From Candidatus Methanoplasma reticulitermitis (GTDB taxonomy: Archaea > Thermoplasmatota > Thermoplasmata > Methanomassiliicoccales > Methanomethylophilaceae), in assembly GCA_031287135.1 (NCBI GenBank), contig JAITTK010000055.1, forward strand, positions 1 to 10,634: a DNA stretch of 10,634 nt, written 5' to 3'. Below the pieces are notes generated by a model. That model was not told the DNA's origin. It searched no databases and saw nothing but the letters and a program-made list of their open reading frames with translations. Each line of letters begins with the position of its first letter. The stretch's first letter is position 1. The translations under genes were made by a program, and so were the position numbers. Of this stretch, positions 1 through 7,263 are shown in pieces.

Positions 1-1118
1 CGTTCTCGAAGCATATGGACACGAAGATACACTACGCCTGCAAAGCCAACACGAACCTCGCGATACTGAAGATACTTGAAAGAGAAGGCTCCGGCATCGA
101 TGCCGTGTCTCTCGGCGAGGTCATGGCCTGCATAAGGGCCGGCTTCACGCCGGACAGGATAATGTACACCGGCGTGAACGTCAGCAACGAGGAACTCCGG
201 GCCGTGACGGAACTGGGAGTCATGATAAACATCGATTCGATATCCGCGCTTGAGAGACTATCCAAGATCAGATCGGGCCTCCCGATATCATTCAGAGTAA
301 CCCCGGGAGTCGGATCGGGACACAGCGACAAGGTCATAACGGGTTCGAAAGGATCGAAGTTCGGTATCCCGGACAGGGACGTCATCAAAACCTATCTCCG
401 TGCCATGGAACTCGGCTTCGAGCCCAAGGGCATACATGCGCACATAGGGTCCGGAGGGCAGTCCAGCGAACCGTTCATCGATGAGCTGGAAGTGCTTATC
501 GGCTATACCAACGAACTGAAGGATAACGGGATAGATCTGGACTTCATCGATATAGGGGGAGGGATAGGTGTACCTTACCGTCCGAACGAGCCGGAGATGG
601 ATGTCAATGAACTCGGGGCAAATCTGACGGAGATGATACTTGAGGAGACGGATGTCGGGACCATAGTCCTGGAACCCGGCAGGTATATAGTGTGCGACAC
701 GACGGTCCTCCTGACGAAGTGCGTCGACGTGAAGGATGCGGGCATCAGGAAGTATGTGGGCGTGGACGCGGGTTTCAACACGCTTATCAGGCCGGCCATG
801 TACGATTCATATCATCACGTAGCTATCGGAAACAAATTCGGCAGGGCGTGCACGGCCAAGTATGACGTCGCAGGCCCCATATGCGAGTCCGGAGACTACA
901 TCGCGCACGACCGTGTCCTCCCCGATCCGGAGGAGGGAGATATCGTGGTCGTGTACAATGCGGGGGCCTACGGGTTCTCGATGTCCAGCAACTACAATTC
1001 CAGACCGTTATGCAGAGAGGTGCTCGTCAACAGCGGCAAAGTGGAACTCATAAGGGATTCCGAGCGCATAGAAGAGCAGTGGAGACACCAGATGATACCC
1101 GAGAGGCTCGTCAGATGA
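1..1118 (+). CDS. lysA: Diaminopimelate decarboxylase, 5' end cut by the window
   Basis: This PLP enzyme decarboxylates meso-diaminopimelate to L-lysine, the last step of the DAP pathway, in the cytoplasm. The frame is open to the left edge (first full codon at base 3), so the ATG at 15 is internal. The sequence begins close to the PLP lysine in YACKAN (residue 10 counted from that ATG), so some tens of N-terminal residues of the barrel domain lie outside. Counting from the same ATG, visible motifs are HAHIGSG (141-147), the phosphate-binding GGGIG (181-185), EPGR (220-223), LIRPAMY (257-263), the catalytic Cys in GPICESGD (Cys290), and GAYGFSMSSNYNSRP (317-331). These features separate it from related arginine or ornithine decarboxylases, and the adjacent dapF and dapL genes support the DAP substrate. 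The stop overlaps the dapF start as ATGA, which suggests translational coupling. Confidence 0.95.
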   Translation, partial: FSKHMDTKIHYACKANTNLAILKILEREGSGIDAVSLGEVMACIRAGFTPDRIMYTGVNVSNEELRAVTELGVMINIDSISALERLSKIRSGLPISFRVTPGVGSGHSDKVITGSKGSKFGIPDRDVIKTYLRAMELGFEPKGIHAHIGSGGQSSEPFIDELEVLIGYTNELKDNGIDLDFIDIGGGIGVPYRPNEPEMDVNELGANLTEMILEETDVGTIVLEPGRYIVCDTTVLLTKCVDVKDAGIRKYVGVDAGFNTLIRPAMYDSYHHVAIGNKFGRACTAKYDVAGPICESGDYIAHDRVLPDPEEGDIVVVYNAGAYGFSMSSNYNSRPLCREVLVNSGKVELIRDSERIEEQWRHQMIPERLVR

Positions 1119-1948
1119 AGTTCTGGAAATATCATGGGATCGGGAACGATTTCGTTCTGATAGACGGCATGGGACAGAAGGTCGAGATAGACCGTGACAG
1201 ATGCAGGCTCATATGTGACCGCAACTACGGCATCGGCGCGGACGGGGTGGTATTCATTCTTCCCGGAAACGGGACGGATGTCAGCATGAGGATCATAAAC
1301 GCGGACGGCTCGGAGGCGGAGATGTGCGGTAACGGCATAAGGTGCCTGGCCAAGCATGTCCGTGATTTCGATATAGTGGGAAAGGACGAATTCACGGTCG
1401 ACACCCCCGCCGGTGTGAAGACGGTGAAGGTCTTCACGGACGGAGGCAGGGTCACCGCCGTGAGGGTGGACATGGGGGCTCCGATACTGGACGGCAGATC
1501 CGTACCCATTGATTATGACGGTGAATTCCTGGATCAGCCGTTCGCCATTGAGGGATACAGCATCAGGGGGAATGCGGTGTCGATGGGCAACCCCCACTTC
1601 GTGATATTCTCAGAACTCAGCGACAGCGAGGTGGACATACTCGGACCCGTTCTCGAGGCGCATCCGTTCTTCCCTAACAGGACCAATGTCGAGTTCTGCA
1701 GGATAAAGGACGGCAACATACACATAAGGGTGTACGAGCGGGGCGCGGCATGGACCCTGGCCTGCGGCACGGGTGCGTGCGCATCCACTGTCGCCGCGGC
1801 GCTCAACGGCATGGTTCCTTTCGATGAACCCATCGATGTCCGCCTTCCGGGGGGATGGCTTAGGATAACCGTGGGAAAGGGCATGGACCATGTGTACATG
1901 GAAGGACCTGCAACATTAGTATATGAGGGAAGCATAACGGACGGGTGA
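1115..1948 (+). CDS. dapF: Diaminopimelate epimerase
   Basis: A PLP-independent epimerase that interconverts LL- and meso-diaminopimelate by a two-cysteine, two-base mechanism and feeds LysA. The product is 277 residues, normal for the family. It opens with the conserved YHGIGNDFVLID segment. The two catalytic cysteines are clear: Cys71 in EMCGNGIRC and Cys217 in ACGTGACA, one in each of the two pseudo-symmetric halves. Asn159 in GNPH and Glu208 in YERG are also family residues. I chose the ATG at 1115 because it gives the canonical N-terminus and overlaps the lysA stop by four bases. A longer open frame extends back to 881 but lies inside lysA. A weak GAGAGG (1101-1106) sits eight bases upstream. 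It is the middle gene of the lysA-dapF-dapL run. Confidence 0.97.
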   Translation: MKFWKYHGIGNDFVLIDGMGQKVEIDRDRCRLICDRNYGIGADGVVFILPGNGTDVSMRIINADGSEAEMCGNGIRCLAKHVRDFDIVGKDEFTVDTPAGVKTVKVFTDGGRVTAVRVDMGAPILDGRSVPIDYDGEFLDQPFAIEGYSIRGNAVSMGNPHFVIFSELSDSEVDILGPVLEAHPFFPNRTNVEFCRIKDGNIHIRVYERGAAWTLACGTGACASTVAAALNGMVPFDEPIDVRLPGGWLRITVGKGMDHVYMEGPATLVYEGSITDG

Positions 1949-1949
1949 T
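1943..1949 (+). promoter_or_regulatory. Ribosome binding site of dapL, built into the dapF stop
   Basis: GGGTGAT matches the archaeal anti-Shine-Dalgarno tail (complement GGTGAT) and contains the dapF TGA stop. It ends three bases before the dapL ATG at 1953. A ribosome finishing dapF would be placed directly on the dapL site, so coupled translation is likely. The coupling is an inference; the sequence match is visible. Confidence 0.6.
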
Positions 1950-1952
1950 AAG

Positions 1953-3146
1953 ATGGTCAAATACGAGCAATCCGAGAGACTCAGAAAACTTCCTCCGTAT
2001 CTTTTCGTGAGACTGGAAGAACTTGCAGCCGTGAAGAGGAAGGAGGGCATGGACATGATCGATTTCGGTATCGGGGATCCGGATCTCCCGACGCCGGAGA
2101 AGATAGTCAAATCCATGCAGATAGCCGCGGAAAACAACGACTATCAGAAATATTCATCGTCACAGGGCGAGGCGGATCTCAGGGAAGCCGTCGCAAAATG
2201 GTACGGCAAGAGGTTCGGGGTCGAAGTGGACCCCGATACGCAGGTCTGCATAACACTCGGGTCCAAAGAAGCAATCTTCAACATATCCCAGGCGTTCGTC
2301 AATCCGGGCGAAACGATAATCGCGCCGAGTCCGGGATACCCCGTTTATTCGGGTGCATCCACGCTGTTCAACGAAGCCAAGTGCGTCCGCATACCGCTGA
2401 GGGCCGAGGACGACTGGTTGCTTGATGTTGACAGTTGCCCCCCGGACGCGAAGATGCTGTACATCAACTATCCCAACAACCCCACCGGGGCCACATGCGA
2501 CCTTCCTTATCTTCAGAAGGTCTACGGATGGTGTCAGAGGACGGGCACGATCCTATGCTACGATAATGCGTACTCCGAGATGTGCTACGATGACTACCGT
2601 GCCCCCTCGATGCTTCAGGCAGGGCCGGATTGCATAGAATTCGGATCGTTCTCTAAGACATTCAACATGACCGGTTACAGGCTCGGATACGCCGTGGGCC
2701 ATCCGGATCTGGTGGCCGGACTGAAAAAATGCAAGGGGCAGATCGATTCCGGCGCACCGATATTCATTCAGAAGGCGGGGATAACCGCACTCGGGATGTA
2801 TCACGAGGATGGCACCCTGCCGAGCGTGATAAGGAACAATATGGAGATATATGCCGAAAGGAGGAAGGTCCTCGTGGAGGGGCTCAGGGAGCTCGGGTTC
2901 GATGTCACGATGCCGAAGGGGACATTCTACGTCTGGTTCGACTGCGGGATGAAGTCGGATGAGTTCACCGTCATGATGATAGATCTCGGTATAATCGTCA
3001 CACCCGGACCGGGATTCGGCGAATCCGCGGAAGGTTATATACGGATGACGGTCACCGAGCCGACCGAACGTATAAAAGAGGCACTTGTCAGGATGAAACG
3101 TGCCTCGGTGCACGGCCCGTGCTATGTCGAGGATAAGGATCAGTGA
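1953..3146 (+). CDS. dapL: LL-diaminopimelate aminotransferase
   Basis: A fold-type I PLP aminotransferase that makes LL-diaminopimelate from tetrahydrodipicolinate using glutamate as amino donor. This bypasses the acylated DapD/DapC/DapE steps. The product is 397 residues. Motifs in order are DFGIGDPDLPTP (37-48), NYPNNPTGA (172-180, with the cofactor-contacting Asn), CYDNAYSEM (202-210), the Schiff-base lysine Lys235 in SFSKTF, and a C-terminal YIRMTVT carrying the carboxylate-binding Arg. Class I aminotransferases are hard to tell apart by motif alone. The specific name rests mainly on position directly after lysA and dapF and on the archaeal DapL-like N-terminus; aspartate or aromatic aminotransferase would be the fallback. 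The start is fixed by the overlapping ribosome binding site. Its last seven bases overlap the end of the convergent pgk gene. Confidence 0.88.
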   Translation: MVKYEQSERLRKLPPYLFVRLEELAAVKRKEGMDMIDFGIGDPDLPTPEKIVKSMQIAAENNDYQKYSSSQGEADLREAVAKWYGKRFGVEVDPDTQVCITLGSKEAIFNISQAFVNPGETIIAPSPGYPVYSGASTLFNEAKCVRIPLRAEDDWLLDVDSCPPDAKMLYINYPNNPTGATCDLPYLQKVYGWCQRTGTILCYDNAYSEMCYDDYRAPSMLQAGPDCIEFGSFSKTFNMTGYRLGYAVGHPDLVAGLKKCKGQIDSGAPIFIQKAGITALGMYHEDGTLPSVIRNNMEIYAERRKVLVEGLRELGFDVTMPKGTFYVWFDCGMKSDEFTVMMIDLGIIVTPGPGFGESAEGYIRMTVTEPTERIKEALVRMKRASVHGPCYVEDKDQ

Positions 3147-4384
3147 TCCGGTCCAAACCTTTTCTTTGAGTATTTCAAAGCCTCTATGACAGGCAGCGGT
3201 TCCCGGAGCATGAACGCCTCCAATGCCCCGCCGCCGGTGCTAACATAGGAGATCCTGTCCGCAAGGTCGAATTTCTCCGCTGCACCCGCGGTATGCCCCC
3301 CGCCGAGGACCGACAGCCCGTTGCTCTCGACCATCGCCATCATCAGCCGTTTGGTCCCTTCCTCGAACCCGGGTTTTTCGAACATCCCCGCCGGACCGGA
3401 CATGAACGAAGTCTTCGATGACAGTATGACCTTCCTGAACTTGTCTATCGACTGATCCCCTATGTCCAATGCGGGCTCAGACGTAGGCATGTCGCCCGTA
3501 CTGACACATACCCTTTTACCGTCCCTTTCGACAGCCGTGTCCACCGGAAGGAGGATCTTCTCGCCGTATCTGCTCAGGACGTCCCTCGCAGCCCGGAAAT
3601 TTTCTTCCGTCAGTTCGTCGGCGAGTACTCCGCGGCTCGCCTCTCCGATATCCACCCCCCTCGCGAGGAGGAATGCATTCCCGGCAAGGCCCGTGACTAT
3701 GACGAAATCGGCGCCGCCGTTCTTGAGGACATTATCCATCATCACGGGAACATCCTCGAATTTCGCCCCTCCGAGTATGAACACCGAAGGGCGTCTGGGC
3801 TTTTCGAATATCGTTTTGAGGGAGTATATCTCTCTGGCCATAAGCCTCCCTGAGGCAGAGGGCACTTTGGCCGGGAAACCGACGAGAGAGCACTGCGAAC
3901 GATGCGACGCACCGAACGCGTCGCAGACATAGTAGTCGACAAACGGAACCAACTCCCCGATCAGTTCGGATTCGGCGTGATCCGACATGTCCGCCGAAAC
4001 GGATTCGCATTCCAGCTCCCTCACGTTGCCCAGGAGCAGGACATCTCCCGCCCCGAGCGAGGATATAGCCCTCTTCGCCTCTTCGCCTATTATGTCGTTC
4101 ACATACTCTACTTTCGCATTGAGATTCTTGGACAGAAGTGCCGCATGCTGATCCAGGCCGATGAAGTCCCATTTTCCTTTCCTGCTCTGGTGTGCCAGTA
4201 TGACCACTTTTGCTCTCTTTCCGATCAGTTCTCTGACGGTGGGGACTATGCTCCTTATCCTCGTGTCGTTCAATATCCTGAGCGTTGATTTGTCAAGCGG
4301 ACAGTTTATGTCCACCCTCAGAAGGACGGTCTTGTCCTTGAAGTTGAAATCATCCAGAGTGTTGAAATCTTTCGTTATCCTCAC
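3140..4384 (-). CDS. pgk: Phosphoglycerate kinase, archaeal type, GTG start
   Basis: Transfers phosphate between 1,3-bisphosphoglycerate and ADP, giving 3-phosphoglycerate and ATP. In an autotroph or methanogen it mostly runs toward gluconeogenesis. The product is 414 residues. Visible family segments are LLRVDINCPLD (21-31), the Arg in DTRIRS (40-45), LAHQSRKGK (63-71), CDAFGASHRSQ, LGGAKFED, SGPAGMFE, and the nucleotide-binding LGGGHTAGAAEKF (360-372) followed by VSTGGGA (381-387). The only usable start before the first conserved segment is GTG at 4384-4382, because the codon two before it is the gap stop. It lies three bases after gap, so the two are co-transcribed. Departures from the common patterns include AHQSRKGK where most PGKs have a SHLGRP-like stretch, and SGP where NGP is usual. 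The fold signature is intact, so I consider it active. Confidence 0.96.
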   Translation of the reverse strand: MRITKDFNTLDDFNFKDKTVLLRVDINCPLDKSTLRILNDTRIRSIVPTVRELIGKRAKVVILAHQSRKGKWDFIGLDQHAALLSKNLNAKVEYVNDIIGEEAKRAISSLGAGDVLLLGNVRELECESVSADMSDHAESELIGELVPFVDYYVCDAFGASHRSQCSLVGFPAKVPSASGRLMAREIYSLKTIFEKPRRPSVFILGGAKFEDVPVMMDNVLKNGGADFVIVTGLAGNAFLLARGVDIGEASRGVLADELTEENFRAARDVLSRYGEKILLPVDTAVERDGKRVCVSTGDMPTSEPALDIGDQSIDKFRKVILSSKTSFMSGPAGMFEKPGFEEGTKRLMMAMVESNGLSVLGGGHTAGAAEKFDLADRISYVSTGGGALEAFMLREPLPVIEALKYSKKRFGPDH

Positions 4385-4387
4385 CTT

Positions 4388-5401
4388 TCAGTTTATTCCC
4401 AGGAATCTGTCGGTCTTGGATACGGATGCGCTTGCATCCTCTTCCAGTTTGCACATGGACCTTATACAGTCGACATTCTCCGGCACGACATCGGACTCCT
4501 GGTGTATCGCCTGATAATAATAGAGCATGCTGCCGATCACTTTTACGCCGTCCTCCCAGACCGCGATCTCGTACATGTCCGACCTGTCCCTTCCCAAGTC
4601 CCTCCCGAGTTCCATTATCTCCGCGGTGCCCTTCAGCCCGCTTCTGCTGTTTATCAGTCTGACGCGGGGGGACGTCCTCATTATATTCAGGATCTCTTCC
4701 GTTGAGGACTCTCTCTCGAGTTCCGCCACCACAGTGTGCAGGTGCATGAGCGTCGTGGAGGCTTTTATCGCCATGGTGTTTATGTTCAGCCAAGGCATTA
4801 TGCTCTTCACATCCGGTCCGTGATGTGTCGGGAGTTTCACCGTGGGCTCAAGCCCGTTTATGGGGCCGCCCTTGCTGTCCCCCGGGTCCGCAGCCCTTCT
4901 CACCAGCGTCGCGTATACATTCTTTATCTTGATGTTCCTGTCTATCGGGCTCAGCGTCCTCAGCAGACCGGTCGTGTTGCATGAGACGACTCTGGAGAAC
5001 TGCGCACCCCATGATTCGCTGTAGTTCGCGGTGGAGTTGAAGGAGATGCCGGTCAGGCTGTGTTCCTCACCGCCCTGGAATATCGCCTTTATGCCCGCGG
5101 CCTCATATTCGGCCTTGTATTTCTCGCCGACATCCCCCGGTGTGCAATCCACGATTATATCCGCGACCCCGTAGAGGTCCCTGACCGTTCCTTTGACGGG
5201 GACGCCCGCATCTTTGAATGACTGAAGGCTGCCTTCGGGGACATAGATGCCGAACCCCCTGTCGACGGCGGACCGCGCTTCGAATGTGGGTCTCGTCTTG
5301 GTGACTCCCACGATTTCCATATCGTCCTGTCTGTTTACCGCGGCCGCAACCCTCTTGCCGATCGTGCCGTAACCGTTTATTCCAACCTTCACCTTTGACA
5401 T
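4388..5401 (-). CDS. gap: Type II glyceraldehyde-3-phosphate dehydrogenase (archaeal)
   Basis: Phosphorylating GAPDH of the archaeal class, interconverting glyceraldehyde-3-phosphate and 1,3-bisphosphoglycerate with NAD(P). It supplies or consumes the substrate of the adjacent PGK. With the start used here it has 337 residues, the usual archaeal size. The Rossmann start is VGINGYGTIGKRV (6-18). The catalytic cysteine is Cys141 in VVSCNTTG, and HHGPDV follows in the catalytic domain. An ATG eight codons earlier (5425-5423) is in frame. However, a TATA-like box at 5431-5440 would start transcription near 5411, downstream of that codon, and the conserved N-terminus begins right after the second ATG. 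I therefore place the start at 5401. First gene of the gap-pgk pair, divergent from ilvB. Confidence 0.95.
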   Translation of the reverse strand: MSKVKVGINGYGTIGKRVAAAVNRQDDMEIVGVTKTRPTFEARSAVDRGFGIYVPEGSLQSFKDAGVPVKGTVRDLYGVADIIVDCTPGDVGEKYKAEYEAAGIKAIFQGGEEHSLTGISFNSTANYSESWGAQFSRVVSCNTTGLLRTLSPIDRNIKIKNVYATLVRRAADPGDSKGGPINGLEPTVKLPTHHGPDVKSIMPWLNINTMAIKASTTLMHLHTVVAELERESSTEEILNIMRTSPRVRLINSRSGLKGTAEIMELGRDLGRDRSDMYEIAVWEDGVKVIGSMLYYYQAIHQESDVVPENVDCIRSMCKLEEDASASVSKTDRFLGIN

Positions 5402-5430
5402 CGGATCCCTTGGATGCCTAACCATTTACA

Positions 5431-5440
5431 GATAAAATAA
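5431..5440 (-). promoter_or_regulatory. Probable TATA box of the gap-pgk operon
   Basis: On the minus strand this reads TTATTTTATC, an AT-rich stretch in an otherwise GC-rich intergenic region. Its centre lies about 35 bases upstream of the preferred gap ATG (5401). With the usual archaeal spacing of about 25 bases, transcription would begin near 5411 with a leader of roughly ten bases. The box is visible; the transcript start is inferred. Confidence 0.45.
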
Positions 5441-5484
5441 CCTTACGTGGCTCGTGCCGCCGCAACCGATGGTTTTTACCGTAA

Positions 5485-5492
5485 TTATATAA
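5485..5492 (+). promoter_or_regulatory. Probable TATA box of the ilvB-ilvC operon
   Basis: TTATATAA is a strong match to the archaeal TATA box (TTTATATA type). Standard spacing predicts a transcript start near 5513, just before the ribosome binding site, giving a very short leader. It stands about 45 bases from the oppositely directed gap box, so regulators binding between 5441 and 5484 could affect both operons. Confidence 0.6.
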
Positions 5493-5514
5493 GACCGTCC
5501 CCTGATACCGTTCA

Positions 5515-5519
5515 GAGGT
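5515..5519 (+). promoter_or_regulatory. Ribosome binding site of ilvB
   Basis: GAGGT six bases before the ATG at 5526 matches the archaeal anti-Shine-Dalgarno sequence and fixes the ilvB start. Confidence 0.6.
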
Positions 5520-5525
5520 ATACTC

Positions 5526-7199
5526 ATGAAAGGATCTAGAGCACTACTCAAAATGCTGGAGGATAAGGGAGTTGAAACGATGTTCGGATATCCGGGCGGC
5601 GTAGTGATTCCCGTCTACGATGAAATACTTGAATCATCGATCAGACACGTCCTCGTACGCCACGAGCAGTGCGCCGCGCACATGGCGGACGGTTTCGCCA
5701 GAGCCAGCGGGTTTCCGGGGGTGTGCCTTGCGACGAGCGGCCCGGGTGCCACCAATCTCGTCACGGGCATCGCCACGGCATACGCGGATTCTATACCGAT
5801 GATAGCGCTCACCGGCCAGGTCGGCACGGGATCGCTGGGCATGGGGGCCTTTCAGGAGGTCGACGCATACAGTCTGATGATGCCGATAACGAAGCACAAC
5901 TTCAGGGTCCTGGACCTGAGCCGGTTGCCGCATGCGATACTGGAAGCGTGGGAGGTCTGTCAGACCGGCAGGCCCGGACCGGTCCACATAGATATCCCGG
6001 TTGATCAGGTCAATGCGGATGTCGACGAATCGTTGCTCAGCGAGACATTCGGCATAAAGTATCCGAAGGAGGATTATTCTGGGATAGAAGAGGCCGCCAG
6101 ATGGATCAGGGAGGCCCAGAGACCGGTGATGCTGGTCGGCGGCGGGGCGATCGGAGCGAACGCCAGCCCGGAGATCATAAAACTCGCGGAGATGACGAAC
6201 ATACCCGTTATAACGCCGCTGATGGGCATAGGCACGATACCGACGTCCCATGAACTCTGCCTCGGATCCCTGGGGATGCACGGCAGGATGTGCTCCCTGA
6301 GTGCGTTCAGGGAATCGGACCTCATAATCGCGATCGGGTCGAAGTTCTCGGACAGGACCTACAGCCCGCAGACGTCGCCCGATAAGAACAGCAGGGTCAT
6401 CCACATAGACATCGATCCCACCGAGTTCAACAAGCATGGCAGGGAATCCGTCAACATAACGGGGGACGCGAAGAAGGCCACCAAACTGCTCATGGAGCAG
6501 TTGGGGGGATACGTCGACAACCATCAGGCATGGGACAGGAACATACAGGAACTCAAGGTCCGTTGCAAATGCAGATACGACTATGACTGCACGCCCATAG
6601 TCCCTCAGAAAGTCATGTATGAGATCAACAGGATAACCAGGGAGGACCCCGACATAATAATAACGACCGACGTCGGACAGAACCAGATGTGGGCCATGCA
6701 TTATCTCGAGATAAGCCGTCCGAGACAGCTGCTGTCCTCCGGAGGTTTCGGGACGATGGGGTTCGGTCTCCCCTCGGCGATAGGCGCGAAGGCCGCCTGC
6801 CCCGACAAGAAGGTGATGACCATAACCGGCGACGGCGGGCTGCAGATGGTCATGCAGGAGATAGCGACATCGGTCGCGGAGGACCTCCCGGTGGTGATAT
6901 GTCTGCTCAACAACGGCTGGCTGGGGATGGTCAGACAGTGGCAGAAGCTCTTCTGGGACAGAAGATACAGCAACACGCTGCTCGGAGCCGACCCGGACTT
7001 CGTGAAGATTGCCCAGGCGTTCGGAGCGAGAGGTATGCGGGTCGAGAAGTCCGGGGAGATATACGATGCCCTCAAGGAAGCCCTGAACTGCGGAGAGACC
7101 TGTCTGGTGGAGATAATGGTCGACTGCGAGGAAGACATCACCCCGATGATACCGGCCAATCCCGCCGTGCCGCTGATAAAAGGCCGTTGCAAATTCTGA
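5526..7199 (+). CDS. ilvB: Acetolactate synthase, large catalytic subunit
   Basis: A thiamine diphosphate enzyme that condenses pyruvate with pyruvate or 2-oxobutyrate, the first common step to valine, leucine and isoleucine. The 557-residue product has the three expected domains. The N-terminal PYR domain carries the catalytic Glu47 in VRHEQCAAHMADG and the FQEVD segment (109-113). The central domain (about 190-345) is FAD-binding in this family. The C-terminal PP domain has the ThDP-Mg motif starting GDGG (435-438) and ending LLNNG (460-464). LGMVRQWQ (466-473) holds the tryptophan that lines the AHAS substrate channel, which supports acetolactate synthase over other ThDP enzymes. A Cys-rich patch, CKC and a further Cys (347, 349, 355), lies in the linker before the PP domain. 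No regulatory subunit gene follows; ilvC does. The start is set by the GAGGT site. Confidence 0.96.
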   Translation: MKGSRALLKMLEDKGVETMFGYPGGVVIPVYDEILESSIRHVLVRHEQCAAHMADGFARASGFPGVCLATSGPGATNLVTGIATAYADSIPMIALTGQVGTGSLGMGAFQEVDAYSLMMPITKHNFRVLDLSRLPHAILEAWEVCQTGRPGPVHIDIPVDQVNADVDESLLSETFGIKYPKEDYSGIEEAARWIREAQRPVMLVGGGAIGANASPEIIKLAEMTNIPVITPLMGIGTIPTSHELCLGSLGMHGRMCSLSAFRESDLIIAIGSKFSDRTYSPQTSPDKNSRVIHIDIDPTEFNKHGRESVNITGDAKKATKLLMEQLGGYVDNHQAWDRNIQELKVRCKCRYDYDCTPIVPQKVMYEINRITREDPDIIITTDVGQNQMWAMHYLEISRPRQLLSSGGFGTMGFGLPSAIGAKAACPDKKVMTITGDGGLQMVMQEIATSVAEDLPVVICLLNNGWLGMVRQWQKLFWDRRYSNTLLGADPDFVKIAQAFGARGMRVEKSGEIYDALKEALNCGETCLVEIMVDCEEDITPMIPANPAVPLIKGRCKF

Positions 7200-7263
7200 T
7201 GATGCAGACGATAACTATTAGTGTATCGAAGAATTGAGGTTCTATAATCGAAGGTGGATATAA
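7200..7263 (+). promoter_or_regulatory. ilvC leader with direct repeat and ribosome binding site
   Basis: This 64-base spacer is AT-richer than its flanks. ATCGAAG occurs twice (7225-7231 and 7247-7253), 22 bases apart, or about two helical turns. GGTGGAT (7253-7259) is the likely ribosome binding site, four bases before the ilvC ATG, and overlaps the second repeat by one base. ATAACTATTA (7211-7220) could be a weak internal TATA box giving ilvC its own transcript, but it is a poor match. The ribosome site is well supported; the promoter and any role of the repeat are guesses. Confidence 0.4.

Noticed and set aside
881..1114. An upstream in-frame extension of dapF by 78 codons
   Set aside because: It lies within lysA, has no family similarity, and the conserved DapF N-terminus begins exactly at the ATG at 1115.
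2553..3113. A 186-codon minus-strand frame opposite dapL
   Set aside because: Antisense shadow of a well-supported aminotransferase, with no motif and no ribosome binding site that I could see.
3462..3932. A 156-codon plus-strand frame opposite pgk
   Set aside because: Composition is the mirror of the pgk codons, and it has no recognisable domain.
5634..6701. A 355-codon open frame on the minus strand opposite ilvB
   Set aside because: It lies entirely antisense to a gene with clear catalytic motifs, has no recognisable domain, and long antisense frames are expected in GC-rich coding DNA.
7230..7243. A four-base stem AGAA...TTCT in the ilvC leader as an attenuator
   Set aside because: Too short to be stable, with no alternative pairing, no leader peptide and no T-run.
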